The notes below the pieces were generated by a model. The model saw nothing but the letters and a program-made list of their open reading frames with translations, searched no databases and had not been told where the DNA came from. Made by a program: the position numbers and the translations under genes. Shown here piece by piece: positions 30,459 through 38,872 of a stretch of DNA of 40,686 nucleotides. Positions within the stretch are counted from its first letter, which is position 1. Each line of letters opens with the position of its first letter. Origin of the DNA: Vibrio sp. (GTDB lineage Bacteria > Pseudomonadota > Gammaproteobacteria > Enterobacterales > Vibrionaceae); the NCBI GenBank assembly GCA_028131545.1, contig JAOICL010000020.1, positions 1 through 40,686 on the forward strand, in the 5' to 3' direction.

Positions 30459-31274
30459 ATGAGGCCAGCACGGAGAATAAAAAAAATGGATCCACCTTAT
30501 ACGTGGGATCAGCTTCAAGATGCTTCTTGGGTTAAGGAGTCGGTACAAGCTCGTTTAGATGAATGGACGCCAAAATTATTTGGTCATCATCTTTTAAAAT
30601 TGGGTGGACTAAGTTGTGAATTGACCTCTTACCAATCGACCATAAAGCATCAAGTCAATCTAGACTCGCACAATCCTTGTCATAATGTTCTAGCCTCAAC
30701 ACAAGATCTGCCATTTATCGAAAAAAGTTTTGATGCCGTGATCATGACGCATTTACTTGATTACTCTAATGATCCACATCATCAATTGAGGGAAGTGGAT
30801 CGTGTCATGAGAGAAGATGGGTATTTAATACTTTCAGGTAGTAGCCCAATGAGTTTGATGGGGCTTTCTCGTCTTTTTTCGTGGAGAAAGCTTTTACCAT
30901 GGAAAAAAAAACAACATTCATTGAAAAAGCGAATGTTTACGCCAAGTCGGGTAAAGGATTGGCTCAGTGTTCTAAATTACCAAGTCATACATTGTGAAGT
31001 TTACGCTGCATTTCCATGGGAAAAGTATCGAGGGTTAGCAGTGTATTTAGAAGGAATAATTGGAGGAGCCAATCAGTATATAGGGTCTCAATATTTTATT
31101 GTTGCGCGTAAACGAACTTATCCGCTTAAGCCGGTGAAAAAAGCATTCCCATTGAAAAGGAAGTTATCACCCGCGAGTGTTCGTTATCAATCGGTTAAAG
31201 GTTCTCAATTGGTTAAAAGTTATCAACCCGTCAAACGTATTGATAACCGTTGCGTTAGAAAGCTCACTCGATGA
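30459..31274 (+). CDS. yafS: YafS-like SAM-dependent methyltransferase-fold protein
   Basis: Begins MRPARRIKK and keeps the YafS-family segments FGHHLLKLGGLS, HQVNLDSHNP, LPFIEKSFDAVIMTHLLDYSNDPH and MREDGYLILSGSSPMSLMG. The second half of a class I methyltransferase domain is clear (acidic strand-2 end, post-II region), but the glycine-rich SAM loop is not typical (LLKLGGLSCEL); I recall the same in E. coli YafS. Substrate unknown. 271 aa, with a basic C-terminal tail from about residue 215 (repeated VK). Conserved position between gloB and rnhA. Confidence 0.88.
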   Translation: MRPARRIKKMDPPYTWDQLQDASWVKESVQARLDEWTPKLFGHHLLKLGGLSCELTSYQSTIKHQVNLDSHNPCHNVLASTQDLPFIEKSFDAVIMTHLLDYSNDPHHQLREVDRVMREDGYLILSGSSPMSLMGLSRLFSWRKLLPWKKKQHSLKKRMFTPSRVKDWLSVLNYQVIHCEVYAAFPWEKYRGLAVYLEGIIGGANQYIGSQYFIVARKRTYPLKPVKKAFPLKRKLSPASVRYQSVKGSQLVKSYQPVKRIDNRCVRKLTR

Positions 31275-31306
31275 AATGTTCATTCAATCAAATGTTCACC
31301 CAATCA
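31275..31306 (+). repeat. Tandem 16-base duplication between yafS and rnhA
   Basis: Two adjacent 16-base units, AATGTTCATTCAATCA and AATGTTCACCCAATCA, match at 14 of 16 positions. It begins immediately after the yafS stop codon, between convergent genes. No terminator is visible in this 74-base spacer. Confidence 0.6.
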
Positions 31307-31348
31307 TTAGCTGACTCCACTGTGGTTTACTTCATCAATTAAATTAAA

Positions 31349-31813
31349 TTAAGTGGGTTGGTATCCGGTGTCGTCTTCAGTTGGGGCTTCGGCACCACCA
31401 CGAGCAAGATCATCACACATTTCATTTTCTCTATGCCCAGCATGCCCTTTAACCCAGCGCCAATCGACAGTATGGCGCTGAGATTCACTATCAAGTTGTT
31501 TCCATAAATCGGCGTTTTTCACCGGTTGATTATTGGATGTTTTCCAGTTTCTTTTTTTCCAATTGTGTATCCACTGCATGATCCCTTGTCTCACGTATTG
31601 GCTATCGGTGGTTAAGATGATATTGCAAGGCTCCTTTAGCGCTTGCAAAGCAACGATCGTCGCCATCATTTCCATTCTATTGTTCGTGGTTAGGTGAAAG
31701 CCTTTTGCTAAGGTCTTTTCTGTTTGTTTATAACGCAATACAATGCCATAACCACCAGGCCCTGGATTCCCTAAACAGGAACCATCCGTAAAAATTTCCA
31801 CAGTCTTCATCAT
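31349..31813 (-). CDS. rnhA: Ribonuclease HI
   Basis: Degrades the RNA strand of RNA-DNA hybrids (R-loops, primers). All catalytic residues have E. coli numbering: D10 ([14 protein letters not shown]), E48 (NNRMEMM), D70 ([10 protein letters not shown]), H124 (KGHAGH) and D134. 154 aa, against 155. The start has two adjacent ATG codons; I use the first, which keeps the E. coli alignment. No good Shine-Dalgarno. Divergent from dnaQ with 88 bases between them, as in E. coli, where the two promoters overlap. Confidence 0.98.
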   Translation of the reverse strand: MMKTVEIFTDGSCLGNPGPGGYGIVLRYKQTEKTLAKGFHLTTNNRMEMMATIVALQALKEPCNIILTTDSQYVRQGIMQWIHNWKKRNWKTSNNQPVKNADLWKQLDSESQRHTVDWRWVKGHAGHRENEMCDDLARGGAEAPTEDDTGYQPT

Positions 31814-31820
31814 GAGTGAT

Positions 31821-31874
31821 ACTATAAAGGTAAGTAAGAAAATACAGTCTTACATAAAATGACGCCCTTATACT
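31821..31874. promoter_or_regulatory. Candidate back-to-back promoters for rnhA and dnaQ
   Basis: TATACT on the plus strand (31869-31874) faces dnaQ, and TATAGT on the minus strand (complement of 31821-31826) faces rnhA. With 17-base spacing both -35 hexamers fall on 31844-31851 and overlap, but neither is close to consensus. E. coli is known to have overlapping divergent promoters here. Confidence 0.4.
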
Positions 31875-31901
31875 AGAAAAACTCAGTGCCTTAGTGATCT
31901 T

Positions 31902-32642
31902 ATGACTCCTGCTCAACATGACAAAAATGAAAGAATAATCGTTCTCGATACCGAAACAACGGGTATGAACCAAGAGGGTGGGCCACCTTACCTTGGGCAT
32001 CGTATTATCGAGATTGGTGCGGTTGAAATTATTAATCGAAAACTCACAGGGCGACATTTCCATGTCTACCTAAAGCCCGATCGAGCCATTCAACCTGATG
32101 CCATTGCGGTTCACGGTATCACCGATGAATTCTTATATGACAAGCCCAATTACGCTGACGTTCATGATGAGTTTTTGGCCTTTATTAAGGATGCTGAACT
32201 CGTTGCCCACAATGCTCCCTTTGATGTGGGTTTTATGGATTATGAGTTTGAAAAGTTAAACGCTCGTTCTCCAATACGTACGGCTGATGTATGTAAGGTG
32301 ACCGATACGCTCGCAATGGCGAAGAAGATCTTCCCAGGCAAACGGAATAACCTCGATATTCTTTGTGAACGTTACGGTATTGATAACTCCCATCGTACGC
32401 TCCATGGCGCTTTACTCGATGCGGAAATTCTTGCAGACGTCTACCTATTGATGACGGGTGGGCAAACGGCTTTGCAATTTAACGCGAAAAATGCCGATGG
32501 CAGTTCCGAAGGAGATACCATAAAAAGAGTCACTTCATCACGAAAAGCACTAAAGATTATTCGTGCATCGGCCGATGAACTAGAACAGCATCAAGCCCGT
32601 TTGGATATTGTCGCTAAGGGAGGAGAATGCCTTTGGCGTTAA
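31902..32642 (+). CDS. dnaQ: DNA polymerase III epsilon subunit (3'-5' proofreading exonuclease)
   Basis: Proofreading subunit that binds the alpha subunit (dnaE in this window). DEDDh exonuclease motifs: D16/E18 in LDTETTG, D108 in HNAPFDVGF, and H168/D173 in HRTLHGALLDAEILA. The C-terminal segment (about 200-246) tethers to alpha. 246 aa, against 243 in E. coli. The ATG has only a weak ribosome binding site. Confidence 0.98.
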   Translation: MTPAQHDKNERIIVLDTETTGMNQEGGPPYLGHRIIEIGAVEIINRKLTGRHFHVYLKPDRAIQPDAIAVHGITDEFLYDKPNYADVHDEFLAFIKDAELVAHNAPFDVGFMDYEFEKLNARSPIRTADVCKVTDTLAMAKKIFPGKRNNLDILCERYGIDNSHRTLHGALLDAEILADVYLLMTGGQTALQFNAKNADGSSEGDTIKRVTSSRKALKIIRASADELEQHQARLDIVAKGGECLWR

Positions 32643-32675
32643 TGGGCTGTTCATCTAGATAAAGAAGAGGCGGTT

Positions 32676-33962
32676 ATGTTAAGGGTGTCACTACTGTTTT
32701 TAACATTGGTATTCAGCAGTTTCGGGGGAGCCGCCGTTGAGACATCAATGAGCTTGTTGGATAACCGTTTTCGAGTGGACTCTTCGATTAGCCATGTGAC
32801 GTTTGTTATCTACCGAGATAAGGACTCTTCATCCGTTATACTCGTTCGTCCTGATGGGAAAAAGTTTTATATTGATCGGAAACCCGATACGATCAAATGG
32901 TATCAAGAAGCGGATATGGATATCATTATGATTGAAAAACCAATGGCGGGCCCATGGCAAGCCATTGGTTCGATAACACCTAAAAACAAAATTATCTTAT
33001 TATCGGATGTATTGCTTACCTCTGATCCCCTCCCAAGGCGTTTATTTCGCGGTGAAGAAGTGAAATTTACCGCTAGAATTTTATCTGACTCTCGATTAGT
33101 CGTGCTTCGAGACTTTCTTGATAGTGTCAAATTAACGGTGACATTCACTCGGATCTTAGAAAACCCGAATAAAGAAGCAGAGCCTTCTATTTCAGAGATC
33201 GTTGGAGAATTTAAAGATGACGGTCAAGAGCTGGATGAAAAAGCGGGTGATGGCATATTCACCGTGAAGCTGCCTATTACTTCCGAACCAGGTAAATACA
33301 GTGTACAAATTAAATCCAGTAATGAAGTCTTTTTGCGAGCTCAAGAGCAAGAGGTTTTGATTTACCCTAATCCACTCAATGTTGTATTTGAACAGTCAAG
33401 GGATGGAAGTATACCGCATCGTATCCATGCTTTTAGTGAAGAGCTAGCGATAAAAGCAGGAAGTATGGCAGCGCATGTTGAGTTGCAAAATCCAGATGGC
33501 ACTATGGTTTATTTTGAGCAGGTGGCGCAGAGTAACGAGAGAGAAGTTTGGTTGAAACTACCCGCAAGGCAAGATACAGGGAAATATCTATGGGAAGGGG
33601 TTGTTTATGCAGACGATGATGATCGCGATACTTCAGTCATTCTTCCGATTACTAAAAGAGGGTTTAATGTTGTCAATGGGTTAAGCCCCCAAGAAAAACT
33701 GGCGAGACAACAGCTAGCCGAGCAAGTTTACCAAGAAGAAAAAGCCAAAGAATTAGAGATTCAACAAGCACGTGAAGAACAACGAACGACAAGTTTACTG
33801 ATCATTATTGTTGGAAACCTATTTATACTCTTGATTGCTGGTGGTATCTTTATGTGGTGGCGAATGAAAAATAGTAAACCTCCTGCCAATGTAGAAGAGG
33901 ATGAGCCAAAGGTATCAACAGGGACGGAATTAGAGATACCAACAGTAAGGGCAAATGATTAG
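32676..33962 (+). CDS. TIGR03503 family-like membrane protein of unknown function
   Basis: A signal peptide (about residues 1-20, ending near GGAA) leads into a large exported region of about 330 residues, predicted mostly beta. This is followed by a charged, probably coiled segment (about 338-370, rich in E, Q, A), one membrane helix (about 373-396) and a short acidic cytoplasmic tail. The DGQELDEKAGDGIFTVKLPI stretch (around residue 185) resembles the 'choice-of-anchor' Ig-like repeats that bind calcium. I recognise it as the protein that sits after dnaQ in Vibrio, annotated TIGR03503, from memory. No catalytic motif is seen. AGAGG before the ATG. Might be co-transcribed with dnaQ (33-base gap). 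Confidence 0.75.
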   Translation: MLRVSLLFLTLVFSSFGGAAVETSMSLLDNRFRVDSSISHVTFVIYRDKDSSSVILVRPDGKKFYIDRKPDTIKWYQEADMDIIMIEKPMAGPWQAIGSITPKNKIILLSDVLLTSDPLPRRLFRGEEVKFTARILSDSRLVVLRDFLDSVKLTVTFTRILENPNKEAEPSISEIVGEFKDDGQELDEKAGDGIFTVKLPITSEPGKYSVQIKSSNEVFLRAQEQEVLIYPNPLNVVFEQSRDGSIPHRIHAFSEELAIKAGSMAAHVELQNPDGTMVYFEQVAQSNEREVWLKLPARQDTGKYLWEGVVYADDDDRDTSVILPITKRGFNVVNGLSPQEKLARQQLAEQVYQEEKAKELEIQQAREEQRTTSLLIIIVGNLFILLIAGGIFMWWRMKNSKPPANVEEDEPKVSTGTELEIPTVRAND

Positions 33963-33989
33963 CCCTAGATCACCCCTAATTTTAAAAGT

Positions 33990-34014
33990 ACCTTCTATTC
34001 TTATCAAAGAAGGT
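33990..34014 (+). other. Small stem-loop upstream of gmhA
   Basis: ACCTTCT (33990-33996) pairs with AGAAGGT (34008-34014) around 11 bases. No T run. It lies 24 bases before the gmhA start and could affect its translation. Confidence 0.35.
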
Positions 34015-34038
34015 GATGACAAATAATGAGAAAAGAGA

Positions 34039-34617
34039 ATGTACCAAGACCTAATCCGAAATGAATTAACAGAAGCTGCAACGGTTCTTGACGCGTTTTT
34101 GAGTGATGACCACAATATTGCTCAAATTGAATTGGCAGCAAAAACAATAGCCAATTCCTTTAAAAATGGCGGAAAAGTTTTATCCTGTGGTAATGGTGGT
34201 TCGCATTGTGATGCTATGCATTTTGCCGAAGAGCTAACGGGTCGTTATCGTGAAAATAGACCTGGCTACCCAGGAATTGCAATTTCAGATCCTAGCCATC
34301 TATCTTGTGTTAGTAATGACTTTGGTTATGATTTTGTTTTTTCACGCTATTTAGAAGCGGTCGGGATGTCTGGAGATGTTCTTTTTGGGCTATCAACGTC
34401 AGGTAACTCAAAAAACATTCTTAATGCGATAGATGCTGCTAAAGCAAAGGGAATTACTACGATTGCTTTAACAGGGAAAGATGGCGGCAAAATGGCTGGA
34501 TTAGCTGATGTGGAAATTCGAGTTCCTCATTTTGGCTATGCGGATCGTATTCAAGAAATACACATTAAGATTATCCATATCATTATTCAGCTGATAGAAA
34601 AAGAAATGGACGCTTAA
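34039..34617 (+). CDS. gmhA: D-sedoheptulose 7-phosphate isomerase
   Basis: First enzyme of ADP-heptose synthesis for the lipopolysaccharide inner core. SIS-domain fold. Active-site residues E65 (FAEELTGRY), Q172 and H180 ([12 protein letters not shown]) are in E. coli positions, and 192 aa is the same length. Also called lpcA. The [10 protein letters not shown] start matches the E. coli protein. Adjacent to yafJ, as in E. coli. Confidence 0.98.
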   Translation: MYQDLIRNELTEAATVLDAFLSDDHNIAQIELAAKTIANSFKNGGKVLSCGNGGSHCDAMHFAEELTGRYRENRPGYPGIAISDPSHLSCVSNDFGYDFVFSRYLEAVGMSGDVLFGLSTSGNSKNILNAIDAAKAKGITTIALTGKDGGKMAGLADVEIRVPHFGYADRIQEIHIKIIHIIIQLIEKEMDA

Positions 34618-34687
34618 ACCACAACATGGCCTTTGTTTGAATCGAACCAAATAAAATATTAACGTAGTTTCGGAGTATAAGTAGACA

Positions 34688-35539
34688 ATGTGTGAATTGC
34701 TCGGTATGAGTGCAAATGTACCAACAGATATCTGTTTTAGTTTTACGGGCTTAATTCAACGAGGTGGTAATACAGGCCCGCATAGGGATGGATGGGGAAT
34801 TACTTTTTATGAAGGTAAGGGATACCGTAACTTTAAAGATCCAAATCCGAGCTGTAAGTCCAAAGTCGCCGATTTAGTTCAAAACTACCCGATTAAAAGT
34901 AAAGCGGTGATCAGTCATATCAGACAAGCGAATCGCGGTGGCGTTAATCTTGAAAATACCCATCCTTTCTCTAGGGAGCTTTGGGGGCGCTATTGGACCT
35001 TTGCTCATAATGGTCAACTATCGGAGTATGCAGAAACCTCAACGTTACCCTACCGTTCTGTTGGACAAACAGACAGCGAATGGGCATTTTGTTGGTTGTT
35101 AAAACAATTGTCAGAGCGATACCCAGAGCCGCCTCAAAAAGAAGAAATGCAAAAGGTTTTTCAATTTATAGCTCAATGTGGCGATAGATTGAAAGAGATG
35201 GGCGTATTTAATATGTTATTAACGGATGGTGAATACGTCATGACGTATTGTACAAATCACCTCTACTGGATAACAAGACGTGCTCCCTTTGGTAAAGCTA
35301 GCTTAATCGATGAAGAAATGACGGTTGATTTTCAAAAGGAAACAACGCCAAATGATGTCGTTACCGTGATAGCAACCCAACCGCTGACAGATAATGAAAT
35401 CTGGCAAAGAATGAAACCTGGGGAGTTTGCGTTATTTAGATTTGGTGAACTCGAAGATGGAAATCATGAAACATTAACAGATGTTCCTTTTGCGGCTCCC
35501 AAACCGGCGGATCAATCACCAACCGAAGCATTAATATAG
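34688..35539 (+). CDS. yafJ: Class II glutamine amidotransferase YafJ
   Basis: N-terminal nucleophile hydrolase fold: the second codon is Cys (MCELLGMSANVP), which becomes the catalytic residue after removal of Met. Glutamine-site motifs seen are HIRQANRGGVNLENTHPF, FAHNGQLSEY and GQTDSEWAF. 283 aa, against 255 in E. coli, with a longer C-terminal end. There is no second domain, so the ammonia acceptor is unknown. GGAG lies 12 bases before the ATG. A strong terminator follows. Confidence 0.93.
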   Translation: MCELLGMSANVPTDICFSFTGLIQRGGNTGPHRDGWGITFYEGKGYRNFKDPNPSCKSKVADLVQNYPIKSKAVISHIRQANRGGVNLENTHPFSRELWGRYWTFAHNGQLSEYAETSTLPYRSVGQTDSEWAFCWLLKQLSERYPEPPQKEEMQKVFQFIAQCGDRLKEMGVFNMLLTDGEYVMTYCTNHLYWITRRAPFGKASLIDEEMTVDFQKETTPNDVVTVIATQPLTDNEIWQRMKPGEFALFRFGELEDGNHETLTDVPFAAPKPADQSPTEALI

Positions 35540-35627
35540 TCTATTGATTGATATCATCGATTGTGTGTTGAATCGTGATCTTGAGCGAGACAACGACAAT
35601 TTCGGATAGAAACGAGGTTATAGATTG

Positions 35628-35658
35628 AAAAAGCGATACGTTATGTATCGCTTTTTTT
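35628..35658 (+). terminator. Rho-independent terminator after yafJ
   Basis: AAAAAGCGATAC and GTATCGCTTTTT form a perfect 12-bp stem around GTTAT with a T run to 35658. Confidence 0.9.
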
Positions 35659-35700
35659 GTTTAAAATAGAAAGACATGTTAGCGGTTAATAATAAACCAC

Positions 35701-35733
35701 TTGAGTATATAAATAAAAATGATTATCATTTGG
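35701..35733 (+). promoter_or_regulatory. Promoter with overlapping Fur box
   Basis: TTGAGT (35701-35706) and TATCAT (35724-35729) are 17 bases apart. A perfect 7-1-7 palindrome, AAATGAT-T-ATCATTT (35717-35731), covers the -10. It matches the classic 19-base Fur consensus at 13 positions when centred at 35724. Iron-dependent repression of the next gene is the straightforward inference. Confidence 0.65.
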
Positions 35734-35761
35734 TTAATTGAGTTAATAAGAGTAATCCATC

Positions 35762-36160
35762 GTGAGCCAATCATTATGCCGCATCCGTGAGGCGGATATT
35801 AAAGAGCAGCTAATTGAATCCACAGAGCTATTTTGTGCACCTAAATTTATTTGTGGAAAATGCCTACGTGCTTGCTCTCAAGCGGAGTTATTGTGTTCAC
35901 CAACAGAATTGCCTGTGATTAATCAAGTCTCGACTCCGATTATCTCAAATATTAATGATGAACGTGTTTATCCAATAGAAATTAAATTGGACCATAAAGA
36001 AAAAGAAGATAGAAAAAAAGCGGTCAAAAAACGAGAAAAGACGCGTAAAAAAGAAGAGAAGTTACAGAAGAAACAACGAAAGAAAGAAAAAGAGTGGCTG
36101 AAAAAATCAAATAAGATAGAGCAGAAGAAAATGAAAAAAGAAAAAAGTAGAGCGGCTTAG
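35762..36160 (+). CDS. Hypothetical cysteine- and lysine-rich small protein, putatively iron-regulated
   Basis: 132 aa. The first 46 residues hold six cysteines (C6, C25, C32, C35, C39, C46), including the CGKCLRAC cluster, a CxxCx3C arrangement that could bind zinc, iron or an Fe-S cluster. The rest, from about residue 76, is a long run of K, E and R, probably helical and unfolded or nucleic-acid binding. No signal peptide. The start is GTG at 35762; an in-frame stop lies three codons upstream, so this is the earliest possible start. AAGAG is the ribosome binding site. It has its own promoter with a Fur box. I do not recognise the family. The stop codon lies within the loop of the terminator. 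Confidence 0.75.
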   Translation: MSQSLCRIREADIKEQLIESTELFCAPKFICGKCLRACSQAELLCSPTELPVINQVSTPIISNINDERVYPIEIKLDHKEKEDRKKAVKKREKTRKKEEKLQKKQRKKEKEWLKKSNKIEQKKMKKEKSRAA

Positions 36161-36173
36161 ACTCTACTTTTTT
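36141..36173. terminator. Bidirectional terminator between the Cys-rich gene and purN
   Basis: AAAAGTAGAG pairs with CTCTACTTTT around CGGCTTAGA, with A/T runs on both sides so that it works on both strands. It overlaps the last codons of the Cys-rich gene and lies 54 bases after the purN stop. Confidence 0.85.
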
Positions 36174-36226
36174 ATCTGAACGTGAACGCATCAATAGTAT
36201 AAATTAAAAACAGTGGTGCTTAATCG

Positions 36227-36868
36227 TTAATCATCAGTCGCGTAGCCAAAAATCCCCAATGTCTGATCATCGAGTATCGCTTTACTTCCTTCCATACTGA
36301 GTCGACCTTCAATAAACCACTTTACAACCAAAGGGTAGATCTTGTGTTCTTGAGTTTGAACTTTAGCCGTTAACGATTCTACGGTTTCATTTTCAAAGAT
36401 AGGCACTTTGGCTTGTAAGATAACAGGGCCGCCATCTAATTGCTCTGTGACAAAATGTACGCTCGTTCCGTGCTCTTCTTCCCCAGCATGAATGGCTTTC
36501 TGATAAGTATTCAATCCAGGGTACTTCGGTAAAAGAGAAGGGTGAATATTGATTAATCGCCCTTTAAAGTGCCTGACAAAATCATCACTTAGAATTCGCA
36601 TATACCCAGCTAAAACCACTAAATCAGGAGCAAAGGCATCGACCTTCTCCTTTAAAGCCGCATCATATTCATCTCGATTATCAAAAAGAGAAGGATCGTG
36701 GAAGATGGCTTCAGCACCGGCTTCTTGCGCTCTAATAAGACCATAAGCATCGGCTTTATTAGAGAAAACTGCATTCACTTGAGTATCAGGGATCGTGACT
36801 TCACATTCATCTAAAATAGCTTGTAAATTACTGCCACTGCCTGAAATGATGACGACAATATTCTTCAT
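36227..36868 (-). CDS. purN: Phosphoribosylglycinamide formyltransferase 1
   Basis: Transfers the formyl group of 10-formyl-tetrahydrofolate to GAR, third step of purine synthesis. Motifs: IISGSGSNLQAILD at the N-terminus (phosphate binding), INIHPSLLPKYPGLNTY with the catalytic N and H, and GTSVHFVTEQLDGGPVI with the catalytic D. 213 aa, against 212 in E. coli. Its ATG overlaps the purM stop by one base (TAATG), so it is coupled to purM. Confidence 0.98.
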   Translation of the reverse strand: MKNIVVIISGSGSNLQAILDECEVTIPDTQVNAVFSNKADAYGLIRAQEAGAEAIFHDPSLFDNRDEYDAALKEKVDAFAPDLVVLAGYMRILSDDFVRHFKGRLINIHPSLLPKYPGLNTYQKAIHAGEEEHGTSVHFVTEQLDGGPVILQAKVPIFENETVESLTAKVQTQEHKIYPLVVKWFIEGRLSMEGSKAILDDQTLGIFGYATDD

Positions 36869-37908
36869 TAATTTAAGATCTCCACTTGTTCTTCTTGAGA
36901 GGAAGCATCAGCGATTTGACCGATAACCCAAGCTTCTTCTCCTTCGGACTGTAATAACGCAACAGCTGCGTCTGCTGATGCCTTAGGTAGAGCAATAATT
37001 AAGCCAACACCGCAGTTAAAAGTACGGTACATTTCGTACGTATCGACATTACCTGCTTGCTGTAACCAATTGAAAATTTCAGGCCACTCCCAGCTCTTGC
37101 CATCAATGATAGCTTTCGTTCCTTCAGGAAGCACTCGAGGGATATTTTCCCAAAAGCCACCCCCCGTAATATGGGAGATCGCATGGATATCATGTTCCGC
37201 GATCAACTTTAATGCTGATTTAATATAAATCTTAGTCGGTTCTAGAAGGTGTTCACCGATTGTTTTGTCACCAAGTAATGTGGATGTATCGGTATTAGAG
37301 ACTTCTAAAATCTTACGAATGAGAGAGTATCCATTAGAGTGTGGGCCACTAGAGCCAACAGCAATCAAAGCATCGCCAGCTTGTACTTTAGTACCATCGA
37401 TGACATCTTCTTTTTCAACAACGCCAACACAAAAACCAGCAACGTCATAATCATCACCGTCGTACATACCTGGCATTTCAGCGGTTTCACCACCAATTAA
37501 CGAGCAATTCGCTTGTAAGCAACCTTCGGCAATACCATGAACAACATCAGCGGCGGTATCAATGTCCAATTTACCAGTAGCATAATAATCTAAGAAGAAT
37601 AAAGGCTCAGCACCTTGAACAATTAAATCATTGACGCACATTGCAACAAGATCAATACCGATTGTGTCGTGTTTTTTCATATCAAGAGCAAGGCGTAATT
37701 TTGTTCCTACACCATCAGTGCCTGACACCAATACGGGATGCTTGTATTTTGTTGGTAGTTCACACAATGCACCGAAACCACCAATGCCTCCGAGAACTTC
37801 AGGGCGGCGAGTACGTTTTACAGAACCTTTTATGCGATCAACGAGTGCATTACCAGCATCGATATCAACACCAGCGTCCTTATAACTTAGAGATGATTTT
37901 TCGTTCAC
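36868..37908 (-). CDS. purM: Phosphoribosylformylglycinamidine cyclo-ligase
   Basis: Makes AIR from FGAM, fifth step of purine synthesis. Motifs: [53 protein letters not shown] and [13 protein letters not shown]. The open frame starts at an ATG 13 codons upstream (37947), but I choose the GTG at 37908. It has AAGGA eight bases before it, gives the usual family start ([11 protein letters not shown], 346 aa, against 345 in E. coli), and the upstream ATG falls at the expected transcription start. Operon with purN. Confidence 0.97.
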   Translation of the reverse strand: MNEKSSLSYKDAGVDIDAGNALVDRIKGSVKRTRRPEVLGGIGGFGALCELPTKYKHPVLVSGTDGVGTKLRLALDMKKHDTIGIDLVAMCVNDLIVQGAEPLFFLDYYATGKLDIDTAADVVHGIAEGCLQANCSLIGGETAEMPGMYDGDDYDVAGFCVGVVEKEDVIDGTKVQAGDALIAVGSSGPHSNGYSLIRKILEVSNTDTSTLLGDKTIGEHLLEPTKIYIKSALKLIAEHDIHAISHITGGGFWENIPRVLPEGTKAIIDGKSWEWPEIFNWLQQAGNVDTYEMYRTFNCGVGLIIALPKASADAAVALLQSEGEEAWVIGQIADASSQEEQVEILN

Positions 37909-37947
37909 AATGGCATCCTTGGATATGAGTAGGGCTATCTTTTGCAT

Positions 37948-37977
37948 AGTGTATCAATGCCGAACCCTAAAAAGCAA
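37948..37977 (-). promoter_or_regulatory. Candidate purMN promoter
   Basis: On the minus strand TTGCTT and TACACT are 18 bases apart. The -35 lies inside the PurR operator, which gives a simple repression mechanism. Transcription would begin near 37940, about 30 bases before the GTG start. Confidence 0.45.
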
Positions 37978-37987
37978 ACGTTTGCGC
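37972..37987. promoter_or_regulatory. PurR operator
   Basis: AAGCAAACGTTTGCGC matches the consensus ACGCAAACGTTTGCGT at 14 of 16 positions, with the central CAAACGTTTG palindrome perfect. PurR with hypoxanthine or guanine represses pur genes in E. coli, including purMN. Its centre is about 70 bases upstream of the purM GTG. Confidence 0.88.
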
Positions 37988-38030
37988 AAAAAATATTGTG
38001 ACAAAATAGCTAAACTTGAATCAATTTAGG

Positions 38031-38036
38031 TATAAT
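38031..38036 (+). promoter_or_regulatory. Probable -10 of the upp promoter
   Basis: A perfect TATAAT 32 bases before the upp ATG. The -35 at the expected distance (around 38008-38013) is poor. The PurR operator lies more than 40 bases upstream, so it need not repress upp. Confidence 0.45.
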
Positions 38037-38068
38037 GAAAAGGCATTGAAAATATTTGGAGAGTACCA

Positions 38069-38695
38069 ATGAAAGTGGTTGAAGTTAAGCACCCTCTTGT
38101 AAAGCATAAGCTAGGGTTAATGCGTGAAGGCGACATCAGTACTAAACGCTTCCGTGAACTGGCAACAGAAGTGGGTAGCCTATTAACCTATGAAGCAACA
38201 TCTGACTTTGAAACAGAAAAGGTGACGATCCAAGGTTGGAATGGCCCAGTTGAAATTGATCAGATTAAAGGTAAAAAAGTCACAGTAGTGCCTATTTTAC
38301 GTGCTGGTCTGGGCATGATGGATGGCGTATTAGAGCATATGCCAAGTGCTCGTATTAGTGTTGTTGGTATTTATCGAGATGAAGAAACACTAGAGCCAGT
38401 ACCTTACTTCAATAAACTAGCATCCAACATGGGGGAGCGTATTTCTCTTGTTGTTGATCCGATGTTAGCGACTGGTGGTTCTATGATTGCCACACTTGAT
38501 CTATTAAAAGAAAAAGGGTGTAAGCACATCAAAGTGCTCGTTTTAGTGGCAGCCCCTGAAGGTATTGAAGCACTAAAGAAAACCCACCCAGATGTCGAAT
38601 TATATACAGCGGCTATCGATGAAAGACTGAATGACAAAGGGTATATTGTCCCTGGGTTAGGCGATGCTGGTGACAAAATCTTTGGTACCGTATAA
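38069..38695 (+). CDS. upp: Uracil phosphoribosyltransferase
   Basis: Salvages uracil to UMP using PRPP. The PRPP-binding motif is [12 protein letters not shown], and the uracil loop is [20 protein letters not shown] near the C-terminus. [13 protein letters not shown] is also present. 208 aa, identical in length to E. coli. GGAG lies before the ATG. Divergent from purMN as in E. coli; the uracil permease gene that usually follows upp in E. coli is absent here. Confidence 0.98.
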   Translation: MKVVEVKHPLVKHKLGLMREGDISTKRFRELATEVGSLLTYEATSDFETEKVTIQGWNGPVEIDQIKGKKVTVVPILRAGLGMMDGVLEHMPSARISVVGIYRDEETLEPVPYFNKLASNMGERISLVVDPMLATGGSMIATLDLLKEKGCKHIKVLVLVAAPEGIEALKKTHPDVELYTAAIDERLNDKGYIVPGLGDAGDKIFGTV

Positions 38696-38788
38696 CCAAC
38701 GTTAGACTGCGTTAGGGTTGGAATAAAACAGATCTAGATAGAACCAAGCTAGATAAAACAAAGTATAATTCGTGCGCAGTTATAAAAA

Positions 38789-38818
38789 GAAAAAGGAGAG
38801 CATTAGCTCTCCTTTTTT
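38789..38818. terminator. Bidirectional terminator between upp and rluF
   Basis: AAAAGGAGAGC (38791-38801) pairs perfectly with GCTCTCCTTTT around ATTA. T run on the plus strand, and A-rich flank giving a T run on the minus strand. It serves both convergent genes. Confidence 0.9.
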
Positions 38819-38872
38819 GTGTTATCAATACGGCATTATTGTTGCGGTATCATTGGGTTTCTTGATATTAGG

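Noticed and set aside
37909..37947. Upstream ATG start for purM
   Set aside because: The 13 extra residues do not match the family, and the ATG coincides with the expected transcription start; the GTG at 37908 has a good AAGGA.
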